Source: Locusta migratoria
Taxonomy: Eukaryota > Arthropoda > Insecta > Orthoptera > Acrididae
DNA: 64,000 nt
NCBI GenBank assembly: GCA_026315105.1
Contig: CM048750.1
Location: 268,327,151 to 268,391,150 of the forward strand
Direction of reading: 5' to 3'
Part shown: one piece after another, positions 52,553-64,000 of the stretch
Layout: the number at the start of each line of letters is the position of its first letter
How positions within the stretch are numbered: the first letter of the stretch is position 1
Translations under genes and position numbers: made by a program
Notes under the pieces: generated by a model
Database searches by the model: none
Seen by the model: the letters and a program-made list of their open reading frames with translations, nothing else
What the model was told of the DNA's origin: nothing

Positions 52553-54464
52553 CTGCCATAAACCAGTGTAAATAATGAAGTATGAGATTCAATGCATTGT
52601 AAATAGTAGGTTAAGAATTTGTGTATATTTATTCTGTGGTCTGTGTTAGTATCTACTTGTGTGTTTAGATTTAAGCATTGGGGTCAAGTTTACAAGTAAT
52701 CTTTGTAAATGTTTTTCTTTTGTTGTTTGTGTTAAAACATGTGCTTGTATCAGATTTGCAGTTCAACAGTGGAACATGAGGTAAATATGTATGTATGTAT
52801 GTCAACACCAAAGGATAGAGGAAGTGGGAGTGTACTGTTTATGTGTGTGTATATGTGAGCAGGGCTGGATATGTGGTGTGAGTTGTGGGGTGACTCGGAG
52901 AATGAGAAAGTGGTGGACATTGATGCAGGCAGTGGGGTCTGTGGCTTAGATAAATTGTGATGAAAATGTCAGCTGACAGTGTTGCATATGTGGGTGTGAC
53001 TGACCATATGGGTCAGAAGTGAGGAATGTATGTTTGTTGTGGCTGTTTTGGCTAAAGGTGGGTTGGATTGAGAAATGTTTCAATGAGAGAAAGTGTTTAC
53101 TCTTTAATGTCTGTCTCTTTGAGTGTTTGGTAGGTAACGTGTCTAATAGGGAATTCTCTGTATTGTTATATTAAACTGATTCTGATAACACATTTTGGTT
53201 TCTTTAATGGTACTCAACTGTTGACTGAACAATTTCTGCAACAGCAGTTGACGAGAACTATTTTTCTGTCTGGCCTCAGTATCAATAGGGTTTGGTGATA
53301 TTTTATTTAAAAAATGTAGATGTTTTGTGATAAACTAATTTTGAAATTAGACTTAAACTTAGATATTTTATTGTGGGGAGTACTTGTGGAAAGCACATGA
53401 GGCCGATGACAGGGATCCAAATTTAAATCTCACACCAGCAAAAATAAATTTTTTTGGTGCGAGGGGTTAGGATTTGTTTTTATGTTTGTAGGTGTCATTA
53501 TGATAGAAGAGAAAATTCTCTATGATAACATTCTTTTGGTAGTATTATTAGAGCTTTAAGATTTTTTTATTTTATTTGATGGAGTAATACTCCAAGTAGG
53601 CCACATATTCTCTTGTCTGTTTCATCTGAAGCTATGGCTGATGAGAGTGCAGGCATGGTGGTTTGGGTTGATCTGATAATGACTAACACCAGCCACTTTG
53701 AGTTTTTCATTCTGTTGATTTACATGTTACTGTACATGTCTCAATGCTTAGTTTCAATTGCACCAAGTCTGGATGGCAGAGGGGTGGGATACTAATCCAA
53801 CCGAATCCTGGTGTCCAGACAAACTTTGTCTATGTTGACTCATGAGTGCCTTCTGCTCTTCCTGTTCCATGTAGGGTGCATATGACGTGTGTGAACAAGA
53901 ACGCTTGATCCAGTGCCATGAATCTAAGCTGCAACAGCATGTTGGCTGAAATGACGGAGACATAGGACCGTACACCATGGACCAGAGTTGCTGCAACGAT
54001 GACTCTGGAGTTCTCAGTGTCAAAGTGGTGAGAGATTTCCTTTAAACAAGTGGAGTGTACACCGTCAAAAGTTTTTATAGTGAGAATTCAAGTTTTTCCA
54101 TGTAGGACAAGGTTCTCTAAAGACTAAAGTTTAATAATATTATAAATTTGGTGCCAATTCTGTGTATAAACAGCAGGCACACTTAAATTTCATGGATGTA
54201 ATTAGTTATAAGGCTTCTTTTCTTAAAAATATGCACACACTATAAGTGGTCTTAATGGTACAAATATTGGGAAATAATCTCACAGCCCTGTTTATTTATT
54301 TATTTATTTTGCATTTTGCATTATTTATTTTGCATTAGTTGAGGTCTTAATTGGTATAGTGTTTGAGTCAATCCGATTCCATAATTTCGTAATTTTAAAT
54401 TTTGCTCATTTGAAAGTATTAATTTTGGTGCTACTTGCACCATCCTGCACATGGTTTTGATGCC
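52553..54464 (+). other. Non-coding interior of the LTR element
   Basis: About 1.9 kb where pol should be. T/G-rich with short ATGT repeats near 52785-52802; ORFs below 90 codons without domains (for example 53754-54023 minus). It may be unrelated captured sequence or an eroded 3' region. No env-like frame recognised. Confidence 0.6.
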
Positions 54465-54478
54465 GCAAGTGGGGGTAT
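54465..54478 (+). other. Polypurine tract
   Basis: GCAAGTGGGGGTAT immediately before the 3' LTR start TGTGAGATT. Purine-rich in the right place to prime plus-strand synthesis. Confidence 0.75.
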
Positions 54479-56047
54479 TGTGAGATTACAGCCGAATAGA
54501 AATACTGGTAATTAATAGCATTTGATAATTAAACAGTATGAAGTTCACTGCAAACATTGACCATGCCAATGCACTAAATGTTACACAATTTTAATCTTAT
54601 TAATTATGGTAGCAATGTATGTGCGCAGTTCGGTGACAACATTTATAGTTAGGCCAAAGGTAGAATTTCTCCACGTTGAGATTTGCTGTGTGCTTGTAGC
54701 TGACGGGAGGCCAGCGAGCAGGCCGACGTTAGTGGCTTGTTCCAGCTTAGGATTTTACAGTTCGTTTCCGGTGAGGGGATAGAGGAACAATGGCAAGTGC
54801 CAGGCACAGTGCAATGCACAAATATTGTAATACTACTGGCATTTGAAGTAATACGATGCAGTTAGGAACCCTTAAGGCCCTCATTACAAAATAGCCTGTT
54901 GACAAATAAACAATACATTAGCTGATATAGTCACATCTGGCGTAATATGTTTAATTGCCATTGAAAAGTAATAAATTACCAACGAAGACAAGACAGTTAC
55001 ACAACTAGCATGGCAATGTTTGTTTATAAAAATAATATATTAACTATTTTTCATTTTATTTTCAATCAATCTTTTGTATTTTACCTTGAAATATTCAGTT
55101 AAATCAGTTATCTGTGATATAAGAAATTGCACGATTATGATAAACAGAACAAAGGATGTTTATACTAATATAAAAACGTAAGAAAATATTTGTTTAATGT
55201 GTAGTGTAATTATTTTGATTTTAAGTAAAGTTTTAGAAATGTATTGGCTGAGCGCTGTACGTTGGCAAATCGGTTAGAACAGTTCACATGGGGAAGTTGA
55301 TGACGTAGGGGAAAAAACCCCGGCAGTTGAGCTTATGGCGCGCGCGCGCACCTGGGCAGGAAGTGAGGACTCGTGACCACGTGGTGTGGCTGGCCGGGCG
55401 GCGTCGCTCTGCATCAGTCGGCATGTGGATCTCGAGGTGGTGACTTGAGATTTGTCTGTGGCAATCGCCACGTGTGGTTGCTCGTCATAGACTGCACCAA
55501 GTTAAATCGAGTGCTACTGTGTGTTTGTGAATATTTAGCCGTGGAACAAGGTGTGCATTGCATTGAATTAAAGTGACTGTGATTTGTTAATGTAACACGT
55601 GTCGTCGCATAGGCATGAACATAAACGGTGTTTGAGACAGCCACGTGGTGTGAAAACAATTCGCGACAAATATTCATTTTGTCTGGGGGCTCTCGAGCTA
55701 TAACTTTATTTGATAAATGTGCCGACATACAGACGTATCAGCCACAGGGTTCAAGTATTGTGAAATAAACAACATAAAGTGAACTTTCACGTGTTTTCAA
55801 AAATAGTAGTTAGTATACCCTTTTCTCTCATGAACTTGAATTTATTATGAATTTGTTTTGTTAATCATATGCAGGGAGGGAAAGCTGGGAACGTGTGATA
55901 TCATCCCCTAGAAAACGAGTCAAACAGTCGCAATAACAGTTCCAGTGTTTCTGCATGTTTAGGAATTTGGTTGGCAGCTGGTGGTTGTGAGTTTCAAAAA
56001 TTAATCTTTCCCTATTTTAAACTCTCACCCCGACCTTCACGCTCGCA
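54479..56047 (+). repeat. 3' LTR
   Basis: Same length as the 5' LTR; scattered substitutions and a few compensating small indels distinguish them (for example CCCAATAG/CCGAATAG near the start, CATTTGG/CACTTTG context at the end). Followed by the CTTT duplication. Confidence 0.95.
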
Positions 56048-56324
56048 CTTTGTTCTAAGAGCACACCACTTGGAGTACATATCACTTGCGGAAGGAGAAA
56101 ATGGATAAGAAATTCACGATGGAGCAGATGCTATTAAAATTAATCAATTGTTAGCGCCAGTCTTTCAAGATATGCTTTAATTATCTTCGTAAGCATCGAA
56201 TTTAATATCTGGTAGACCTGTCACAGCAATATAAATCTGGTATGTTTTCCACGAACGATATCTCAGACTATATGTCAATTTGGCAATTTGTTGTTGGTGT
56301 GTTGCACAAGGTATGAGAAATATT

Positions 56325-56485
56325 GCCGGCCGCGGTGGCCGAGCGGTCTGCGGTGTGCCAGTCATGGTCTACTTGAACGCTGCGGTCGGGGTTTTGAATA
56401 CCCCCCTCGGGCCGTCTTCAGTATAAGATAGTTCATAGGTAGTTTGTAAGTTTAGTCCCATAAGCTCTACATACATTTGAACATT
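56325..56485 (+). mobile_element. SINE with 11-bp target duplication
   Basis: Head GCCGGCCGCGGTGGCCGAG, a degraded B box (GGTTTTGAATACC) and CTCGGG, with a shortened body ending TTTGAACATT. Perfect duplication TGAGAAATATT at 56314-56324 and 56486-56496. Confidence 0.93.
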
Positions 56486-56684
56486 TGAGAAATATTTGTA
56501 AAAACGTTGAAGAATAAACGACCAGTAACTGGAATTACGTTAGAAGTTTTTATTTTATTTTATTTTCTTATTTCTCTCTTATTATTTTTTTCACTGTATA
56601 TCACAAATAAAACAGCTGTATAATAACGTAATGAATATTAATCACACTACCCAATGCTCTACTTCAAAATAAGACAAGAAAAGC

Positions 56685-56985
56685 TATTGAAAGTATGAAA
56701 ATATTTTCAAATACATCGAAAAATCTAATAAAAAACGGCATGATGTAGGTTCGAACCTGCAGCCATAGTTCCACAGTCCAAGCCCCGGAGTGGTTTGGTA
56801 AATCGAGGCTTTGCGGTCGTTTGTTCATATTCGTTCTGGGTTGTTCGTTGCATATTTTATTACAGGTGAGGTGAAGTCCTCTGTCCAAACGCGTTGAGCC
56901 ACCGGCCCTGGCATAACAACTTGACCGCCGACGGCGTTCGAAAAGTCACTGATGTTTACGAGTCCCCAAGCTACAGTTGAAAACA
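56685..56985 (-). repeat. tRNA-like dispersed repeat (partner 43965-44140)
   Basis: Minus strand: GGGGACTCGTAAACATCAG, GCCGGTGGCTCAACGCGTTT (A-box-like), GCAGGTTCGAACCTACATCA (B-box-like), GTATTTGAAAATATTTTCAT. Longer than the 44.0 kb copy by an internal segment of about 100 bp with a second GTTTACCAAACCAC-like stretch. Confidence 0.65.
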
Positions 56986-58430
56986 AAACTATGTTAATTA
57001 CAAATCGTCATTAACTTTTTACCCTATTCTCATCTTCCTATGATGCTTGGATATATAGCACTGAAAGCGCGATTTTTCATCACTAACTTTGACCTCAATT
57101 TTTTCTTTTTTTCAGAAACTACTGCGTGTCCAACAAAATGCAAAAACGCGTGTCTTTTCATATTCAACTAGCTTAATTCCCGCTGCTTCGAACGGGTAGA
57201 CTCGATGGTATGCGTCGGTTGTTTCTATTTCTAAATATAAATTTTCAAAGATTTAGCTTTAAAAATGCTTTCCTAATCAAGAATTTTGATACAACTTGCC
57301 CCCCCCCCTCCCCCTGTTGCACCATTGATGGCAGAACTGAAAACATCCCGAAACACATTTTTTTTAAATTCTAACCATGGTTCCAAAACCAAATTTTCGC
57401 ATTTCTAGCTTCAAAATAGGCTTAGTAGCACCCTTAAAAGATTTTCCATTATTTAATCCGCTTAAAGGTTGAATTTTCATAAATAACGAAAAACGTTATT
57501 CCAATCATAAATCTAAATCCGAAGTTTTGTATTTCTTGCTTCAAAATTGTCTGAATAGCAACATTTTTTCAAAAACCCGTTCACCCCCTTAGTGATGGGA
57601 ATATTGAAAACGCGCTGTTGCCTACAATGTAAGATAAACAACGTCTATAAATTTCAAGTTTCCATTGTCTGTAGATTCACTTTTCAGTGCCGTTCTCTGT
57701 CTTTTAGAAACGAATCGAGAAGGCGAAATTTACTTCTTACGCTTTAGCATCTTTCTTTCTAGTTTTACTTTTCAAACTGCAATACGCACTTAACTTTCTT
57801 TATTCGTATGCTTGTTGCAGAAAAACAACTGAAGAATTTGCATTACGTTTCGCTGTATATAACCTGTTTGCTATTAGTATCAAAAGTCATCGCTGAACTT
57901 CAGTCCGAATTTTATATAAGCTGACGACTTTCAACCACTATATCTTCCACGCTCTTATGGCTATCGACACGGAACTGCTATGGTGTATAACGGGAGACTT
58001 TGTACTACTACAACACAGAGAGATCGACCTTTTTAATTCTGTAGTTGTTTATGAACAGCAAAATATTGACACCCGCAAGTAGAATTTTATTTAATTCGGT
58101 AACTTTCAACTCCCATATCTTCCACCCCCTTAACGTTATGAATCCTCTTCCATCATAGTGCACAATGAGAGACTGATACCTACTATCACATGCAAACACT
58201 ATTCGTTTGCGATGTGCAGTTTTGGCTGCAGACTGAAATATATGAACAAACCCACCAATTTTTATAAATATTAAAATTAATTATTCATACAACATTTGAT
58301 CGGAATAGGTAACCCAAATGTCAGACCATCTGTCAGTTCTAATACCTCGGGGATGCAGTCGCCACGAAAAACTCTTTGCTTAACAGAATAGTCAGTAGAT
58401 ATAAGCCATCGCATCCGCTGATAGGGATTT
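56986..58430. repeat. Degenerate modular repeat, class unknown
   Basis: Related modules recur: TTCGCATTTCTAGCTTCAAA (about 57397) and TTTGTATTTCTTGCTTCAAA (about 57523); the pair 57855-58005 and 58070-58200 shares CTTTCAACYMCYATATCTTC and GAGACTKWKTACTAC-like blocks. C-rich runs occur near 57300. No coding domain. Resembles non-coding ends of insect LINEs, not proven. Confidence 0.5.
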
Positions 58431-58819
58431 ATAGTGTTTCCCCTGTTGCTCCTGCAGTTATATTTAGCAAGTGACAATCCTCAACCTACGAACTGTCAAG
58501 TAATACCAGACTTTGTCTTGTTAGGTAGATTCGACTACATCATGTGCCCCTCAACGAAATACCTCGAGAAGCCATCACTTAAAGTTTATTTATCAAGTTT
58601 AACAATAGTTTTTTCTTTGTAACTAATAAATGCAACTTTTACAGAACGCGGTGTCTTCATCGCCACCTAGCTACCACCGTGTTCTTTGCCATAGCACCTA
58701 TCTATCCTGTTTAGACCTTGTGGCACTTCCTTTTAAGCCGCCACGAGGCCTATTTTTAAACACGAGCACTAATAGACAAATTCAGAGATCACATCGTAAG
58801 TTTTGGCTTACCTTCTAAA

Positions 58820-59495
58820 TTAGTGACAAGGCTATACTTCGTTAATTTGGCACAGGAGCTTTAGTCACGTTGGTGAACCAGGAAATATACGGAAGTTTTG
58901 GCAAACCTACTTTGCAAATATCAAGGTTGCAGCTGATCGCCTACCACGGCGAAAGAATTTCAGTGTCAGGAACATGCCACATTCCAGCAACGAACAAGAA
59001 CACATCAAAGGACGTACCGTTCATAGTAGTTCGCTCTCGATCGAGCCCTAACCTATTCGCCATGTACGCTTTTGATTAACGTACTTGGTTTAGACATACA
59101 TGACGATGTACATGCAACTGACACTCAAGTTTCCCATGCCTCCATCCAGAACCTTGCATGCTCACCCCAAATTTTACCGTGCACCCCCAGTACTGCTCGC
59201 ACTAGCAACAACGTTGAAACTGAATTTCGTTGTCTTGAATTAATTAGTGTTCTGAAATCTATCACAGTGGGCTCCACCTTTTTTCGCCATTAGTAAACCA
59301 AACGGGAAGATTCGTCTTTTTGGGGATTTCAAAAGCTCTGTTAATCCACAAACAATCCCTGATACATTCCCACATTGAGGATATAATGAATCTACTCACA
59401 GAACAATTCTTTTCTAAGCTAGACTTAGCTAATGCCTACCTGCAGTTACCTTTGGACGAAAAAACAAATAGAGTATTGTTATTAACCTTTTAGTG
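58820..59495 (+). pseudogene. Gypsy-type protease and reverse transcriptase fragment
   Basis: The protease reads FGTGALVTLVNQEIY (active-site Asp of DTG changed to Gly), then LIAYHGERISVSGTCHIPAT and PFIVVRSRSSPNLFAMYAFD. Further on, the reverse transcriptase start reads KPNGKIRLFGDFKSSVNPQ, then DTFPH, IEDIMNLLTEQFFSKLDLAN (motif A with its Asp), AYLQLPLDEKTNRVLLL. Frames change at least four times. Everything after about 59495 (catalytic YXDD, RNase H, integrase) is missing, and no LTRs are recognised. It is unrelated to the interior of the 49-56 kb element as far as can be seen. Confidence 0.85.
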
Positions 59496-60360
59496 ACGCT
59501 GTTATAGGTAAACCTATCCCTCCCGTACTGTAGTGTAAAGTGGCGATTTGGCCATCAATAAAGTGGCTTATGTTCACTGCAACTAATTACTACGTATCGA
59601 CGAGTCAGACAAAGAGAACAGAGACACAAAAATGACACTCAATTAAAGCATTTTCTGAAATGTGGCAGGATGAAAAGTCAAAGAGTAAATAGCTTTTCCA
59701 GAGAGTAATTACTGTCCATAACTTCTATTGTAATCTCAAGATCAATAGATGTCTTGATCCGATTTCTTCCAAAATTCACAGGATCACACGCCGGGATAAT
59801 CTTGAGATTTCCTGGAGGTTTCTTCAGATTGCTGCAGTCGCCTGTAGGGAACATGCAGACACACATACATATATACATACATAGATTTTTATAGACACAA
59901 ATCACAAAAGGAACCCAATAAAAGTATATAGCTCGAAGTGTGGTCTATCATCGACATCCAAAAATTAAAAGTAACGTGTGTACGTTTCCTTTAAAAGTGG
60001 TATGAAAGTACAAGATGTTTTCGTATATATAATTCTGTTATTACCGTTCATATCACGCATTAAAATCTACAACCGTCATAATAGTGGAAAATGGAAAACT
60101 GAAGTGCTGCCAACTTCTGCGTACCGACCACATTCCATGTATAAAAACGGCATTGGGAACGCTTCGTATAACAGCTGCCTAGGGACGTGGGTGTTGAAAT
60201 GGTTCATCTGCAAAAACAGACTCACACCGGACTGGTACAATGCTACAACCGCCATGCAGGGGCTGATGCCAGCAGTAGAAAATTAAACATCATACTAACG
60301 AAGTGCGTAAATGGCGGTTTTTAATAGTGTCGTTATTTCGATTACTTTTCTGTACGAGTT
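59496..60360. other. No gene recognised
   Basis: A 102-codon frame at 59978-60286 (plus) and a 75-codon frame at 59678-59905 (minus) show no domain. Other sequence AT-rich. Confidence 0.45.
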
Positions 60361-60446
60361 AAAATGTTTACATGTTTGTAAATCTAAGGGACTAATTTAC
60401 GTTGGTCATCAGTCCATAAGCTTACAAACTACTTAAGCTAATTAAA
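60361..60446 (-). repeat. SINE 3' fragment
   Basis: Minus strand: TTAGCTTAAGTAGTTTGTAA, GCTTATGGACTGATGACC, then the terminal TTTACAAACATGTAAACATT. The tRNA head is absent. Confidence 0.85.
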
Positions 60447-62170
60447 TAACTGAATAGTCTACTTATTGTTGCCTTGTTTCACAAAACTTTATTTTCACGA
60501 CCTAGGTTTCGAGTTATGAGCCCATTTTCAAGTACTTTACTGATTCCAAAGTTGTTACACCAGTGAAGACAAACCATTATGATACTACAGGTCTCTGTTT
60601 ATCGATTTTAACATTGGAAGAAAATACTTTTACCTTGCAATTTAGTAACTATTACACTTGCATTACCTTATTACAATACCCTCAATTACCCAATTTACTA
60701 CTATTGTATTTAATGATGTCATCTATTAGTGAAATTACTGATCATTATTATACTTCCAAAAACGGAACAGTTGATAGTAAAAGATCTTGCTTCTTGCCTA
60801 TGGCCGCCTCATGTTAGTGATATTGTTATTATCTACTATGTAGAAGTTACTCATAATCTAATAGAGGTGAATAATTGAATACTGTCTGTTCATTCAGTAT
60901 CAAATTTGGGGCTGTGCGCATCTGTTTTTTAACCTACAAAATTCCTAGTTGGGTCAGTTTTGCACCTTTATCTCAACATGTATGACTTTTACAACTATGG
61001 CGTATTTGTGCTATTGTTCTAAGCAGTGTTGGGCAAAGGCAGAATCTGGTTTTCTTAATCTCCAGCTCCTGTGGTGTTCCCTAAGCCTGGTACAAATCGT
61101 TTCACTCTGCCAGCATATCTCTGACTATTTTTGACCGGACTGGAGGGAAAATGGATTTTTATTTCAAAGCCTGCCGTAATTCTTCTTTTCGTTAAACGAA
61201 GTCCGATAATTTTGCTATTTTAACTACTAATTGTAATTGAAACTAAACATGGTCATGCAAAGCTTACGCAACCAAGCATCAGTTTACAGTAAAAAATAAA
61301 TAAATAAATAAATAAAAATAAAATAAAAATGAATAAATAAATAAAAACCAATGATTCCATACAGCTTCGATTACAGTGATATAGCTGAAATACGACCTGA
61401 TTTCTTCCGGCAGGTAAAGAGCGGATTCCGCAACTTTCACTTGTAACGATACTTTCTGGTGTTGTCTCTATGCTAACCACTACCAGCGCCAAACCTATTG
61501 CCGAAATCTTTCATGTTTTTCTCAGCTTAGCTCTCTTCAAAATTATTATTCATTGTAATATTCCCCAGTTTGTTAAATTTCAATAGCGGTACTTAACTTT
61601 AACCTTGACGCCAACACCAACGAAAGAGAATCATTACAGCTTGATAATGACAAACTGCTTAAACAGCAGTTGCGCATAATTAATATAGTGATACTGGACC
61701 AGTTTTTAGAACGTCCTTTTAATACCTTTTGATATACATCCTGGAGAAAAAGCAATCTCGTCATCATTTATTTACTTACAGCTTTCTCAATATATACCGC
61801 AGTTTTAACGCTGCTTGTTATTGGTTAGTGCAAAACCTTAATCGTAAATGATCCACAAGTAAAAGAACATTTTATCGTCTTTCATTCCCAAGATAAACGA
61901 AAGTTGTCCCTGTCTATCTTCAGCGGAAAATACAGTTACCGCCCTTTCTCGGAAATGCTCCATCACCTATGAAAACTTACAAACACTTAATAAAGATCGG
62001 AAGTAAAATCTTTTATTTAGACCCTTTTTCTTGCAATTTCTTCTTGATATCGGAGTAGAAACTCATCTCAAACGCTTGTGTCGTTCTCTCTTTCTCTCTC
62101 GTATGACCCCACATTCACAGTAGTTAACTTATCATTTTCTGCAGTGACTACTAATAACCCGATCGAAATG
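60447..62170. other. No gene recognised; (TAAA)n at 61285-61350
   Basis: AT-rich. Near 60505-60535, TTTCGAGTTATGAGCCCATT resembles the conserved ends of some insect repeats. A TAAA-rich simple repeat lies at 61285-61350. ORFs (60563-60817, 61253-61492) have no domains. Confidence 0.5.
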
Positions 62171-62179
62171 AAGTATACC

Positions 62180-62384
62180 GCCGCGGTGGAGTAGCCGAGC
62201 GGTCTAAAGCGTCTCGCTGCGGAGCGCGCGGTTGCTCGCCGTGGAGGTTCGACTCCTCCCTGGGGCATGGGTGTATGTGTTTGTCCTTAGGTTAGTTTAC
62301 CTAGGTTTAAGTAGTTTGTAAGCTACGGACTGATGACCACGCAGTTTGGTCCGATAGATTTACAGACATTTGAACATTTTTTTA
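62180..62384 (+). mobile_element. SINE with target duplication
   Basis: Head GCCGCGGTGGAGTAGCCGAG, B box GGTTCGACTCC, GGGGCATGGGTG, full body to TTTGAACATT. Duplication AAGTATACC at 62171-62179 and 62385-62393. Confidence 0.93.
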
Positions 62385-62429
62385 AAGTATACCCATCAAT
62401 ATTACATACAAGCGGAAGCACTTAGTACA

Positions 62430-62527
62430 AAATGTTCAAATATATGTAAATCTATCGCACCAAACTGCGTGGTCATCAGTCCGTAGCTTACAGACTACTT
62501 AAACCTAGATAAACTAACCTAAGTACA

Positions 62528-62558
<31 letters not shown>

Positions 62559-62642
62559 CCCCAGGGAGGACTCGAACCTCCACGGCGAGCAATCGCGCGC
62601 TCCGCAGCGAGGCGCTTTAGACCGCTCGGCTACCCCACCGCG
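62430..62642 (-). mobile_element. SINE, tail to tail with the previous one
   Basis: Minus strand: GCCGCGGTGGGGTAGCCGAG, B box GGTTCGAGTCC, GGGGCATG, (TG)n (expanded, 62527-62555 on plus as CA), full body to TTTGAACATTT. Flanks GCACTTAGTACA (62418-62429) and GCACTTGGTACA (62643-62654), one mismatch. Confidence 0.92.
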
Positions 62643-62825
62643 GCACTTGGTACACACAAACAGCTGTTGCATAACCACGTTTCTAGGCGTACCTGACCTT
62701 TTACATAGAAATGGAACAGACTTACACGAAAGCAACACGTCAGATCTCTTTATTCGTCATAAAAACACAACCTGACGAGTTGTACAATAATAGACGAAAT
62801 ATTCTAAATTTACGTTCCAGATGAC

Positions 62826-63205
62826 AGATCAGCCAATCATGGCGAAGGAAGTGTCTCCATCTGTACAGGCCTTAATACGTGTATACCAGTGCCGTAGTGT
62901 GCCCCCACATAATGCCACCCCAAAACAACAGGGAACCACCACCTGCTGCACTCGTTGGACAGTGTCTTCAAGACGTTCAGGCAGACCAGTATGTCTCCAG
63001 GCAGATGCTAGGTAGATGCGAGTCTCATCTGTCAGTAACACTTGATGTCAATTCTGACTTGGCCATTCACCATGCTGTTGGCCTCATCTTTAGTTTATAG
63101 GTGTTAAAGCTGGACATCGCCGTTGACATACTGAATGAAATTGCTTGTCATGCATATTACGTACAGTTTGACTCGAAACACGATGTCCTCTAGTCCTCTA
63201 TTCCT
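62826..63205 (-). pseudogene. Tc1-like transposase relic
   Basis: The minus strand reads VSSQTVRNMHDKQFHSVCQR, then LTPIN, HGEWPSQN, then LLTDETRIYLASAWRHTG (first catalytic Asp) and VALCGGTLRHWYTRI, corresponding to the central domain of Tc1 transposases. Two stops interrupt the N-terminal part. No second Asp or Glu block and no terminal repeats found. A different subfamily from the two Tc1 copies at 26.7-30.7 kb. Confidence 0.7.
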
Positions 63206-63413
63206 TTAGTGTTCCATTGCTTTGAAATTAGCGCTTATCATCTGTTGTGGTAGCGTTTGGGCATCCAAAACGTGAGATGTTTTCGCGAATTTCGTTGCTT
63301 GTGACTTGATATGTCCTGAAGTTCTTGCAGTGTGTAGTTTTTAGTCGCACAGCGACTGATGTCTGATAGTAAGGTTTGGTTGAAATCGGTCCAGTATTTT
63401 AGGAGGAGATGTG

Positions 63414-64000
<587 letters not shown>

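Larger units (their letters stand above)
49155..56047 (+). mobile_element. Gypsy-type LTR retrotransposon, structurally complete, non-autonomous
   Basis: 6893 bp. Two LTRs (49155-50723, 54479-56047), both 1569 bp and very similar by eye, start TGTGAGATTACAG and end CA. A 4-bp duplication CTTT (49151-49154, 56048-56051). Primer-binding site two bases after the left LTR; purine-rich tract before the right LTR. The interior (3.75 kb) holds gag and a protease remnant but no reverse transcriptase, RNase H or integrase, so movement would need enzymes from another element. Confidence 0.95.

Noticed and set aside
52553..54464. An env gene between gag and the 3' LTR.
   Set aside because: No frame above 90 codons and no signal peptide or membrane pattern in the plausible frames.

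Overview
This window is eukaryotic, repeat-dominated genomic DNA, most likely from an insect and probably an orthopteran (grasshopper or locust type). I base that on the many copies of class II tRNA-headed SINEs whose bodies match the type I know from Schistocerca and Locusta, together with RTE, CR1 and I-type LINEs, mariner, Tc1, piggyBac and Gypsy elements, on an AT-rich background with CpG-rich islands. The species call comes from memory of these repeat families and was not searched. I see no prokaryotic gene organisation, rRNA, intact functional tRNA or CRISPR array.

Layout. 0-6 kb: a SINE nested in a SINE, then an IS630/Tc1/mariner-superfamily transposase split by a 2.2 kb TG...CA insertion with a 4-bp target duplication, then a long inverted repeat. 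5.6-9 kb: a nearly complete but inactivated mariner, then an inverted pair of other mariner-like 3' ends with an I-type LINE RNase H fragment inserted between them. 10-18 kb: SINEs, a second mariner relic, two copies of an unknown repeat (one carrying a 301-bp tandem array of tRNA-like units flanked by a 12-bp duplication), and GC-rich repeats with GTTCGCGAAC-type motifs. 17.7-20 kb: a foldback element enclosing an RTE fragment and a hairpin MITE, and a SINE split by an LTR-like insertion. 20.5-25 kb: another SINE family, a foldback element containing a SINE, a THAP-domain exon on the minus strand with promoter-like sequence upstream, and a CpG-rich block. 26.7-30.7 kb: a Tc1 element split by a CR1 LINE and a SINE, followed by a second Tc1 with terminal repeats and TA duplications. 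30.7-37 kb: mostly sequence I cannot assign.

37-48.4 kb: an RTE LINE interrupted by a SINE, a pyrimidine microsatellite and a piggyBac element; a G-rich repeat; a large tRNA-containing palindrome; and a full-length-looking 3.2 kb RTE inserted into a SINE with a perfect 13-bp duplication. 49.15-56.05 kb: the most complete element, a Gypsy-type LTR retrotransposon with two 1569-bp LTRs, an 18-nt tRNA-Pro-type primer binding site, a gag ORF and a protease remnant, but no reverse transcriptase or integrase, so it is a non-autonomous derivative. 56-64 kb: more SINEs, a decayed Gypsy protease/reverse transcriptase fragment, a Tc1 relic and microsatellites.

The elements record successive nested insertions rather than a working pathway. 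The only candidate for host coding sequence is the THAP exon, and it carries an in-frame stop. No complete host gene can be supported.
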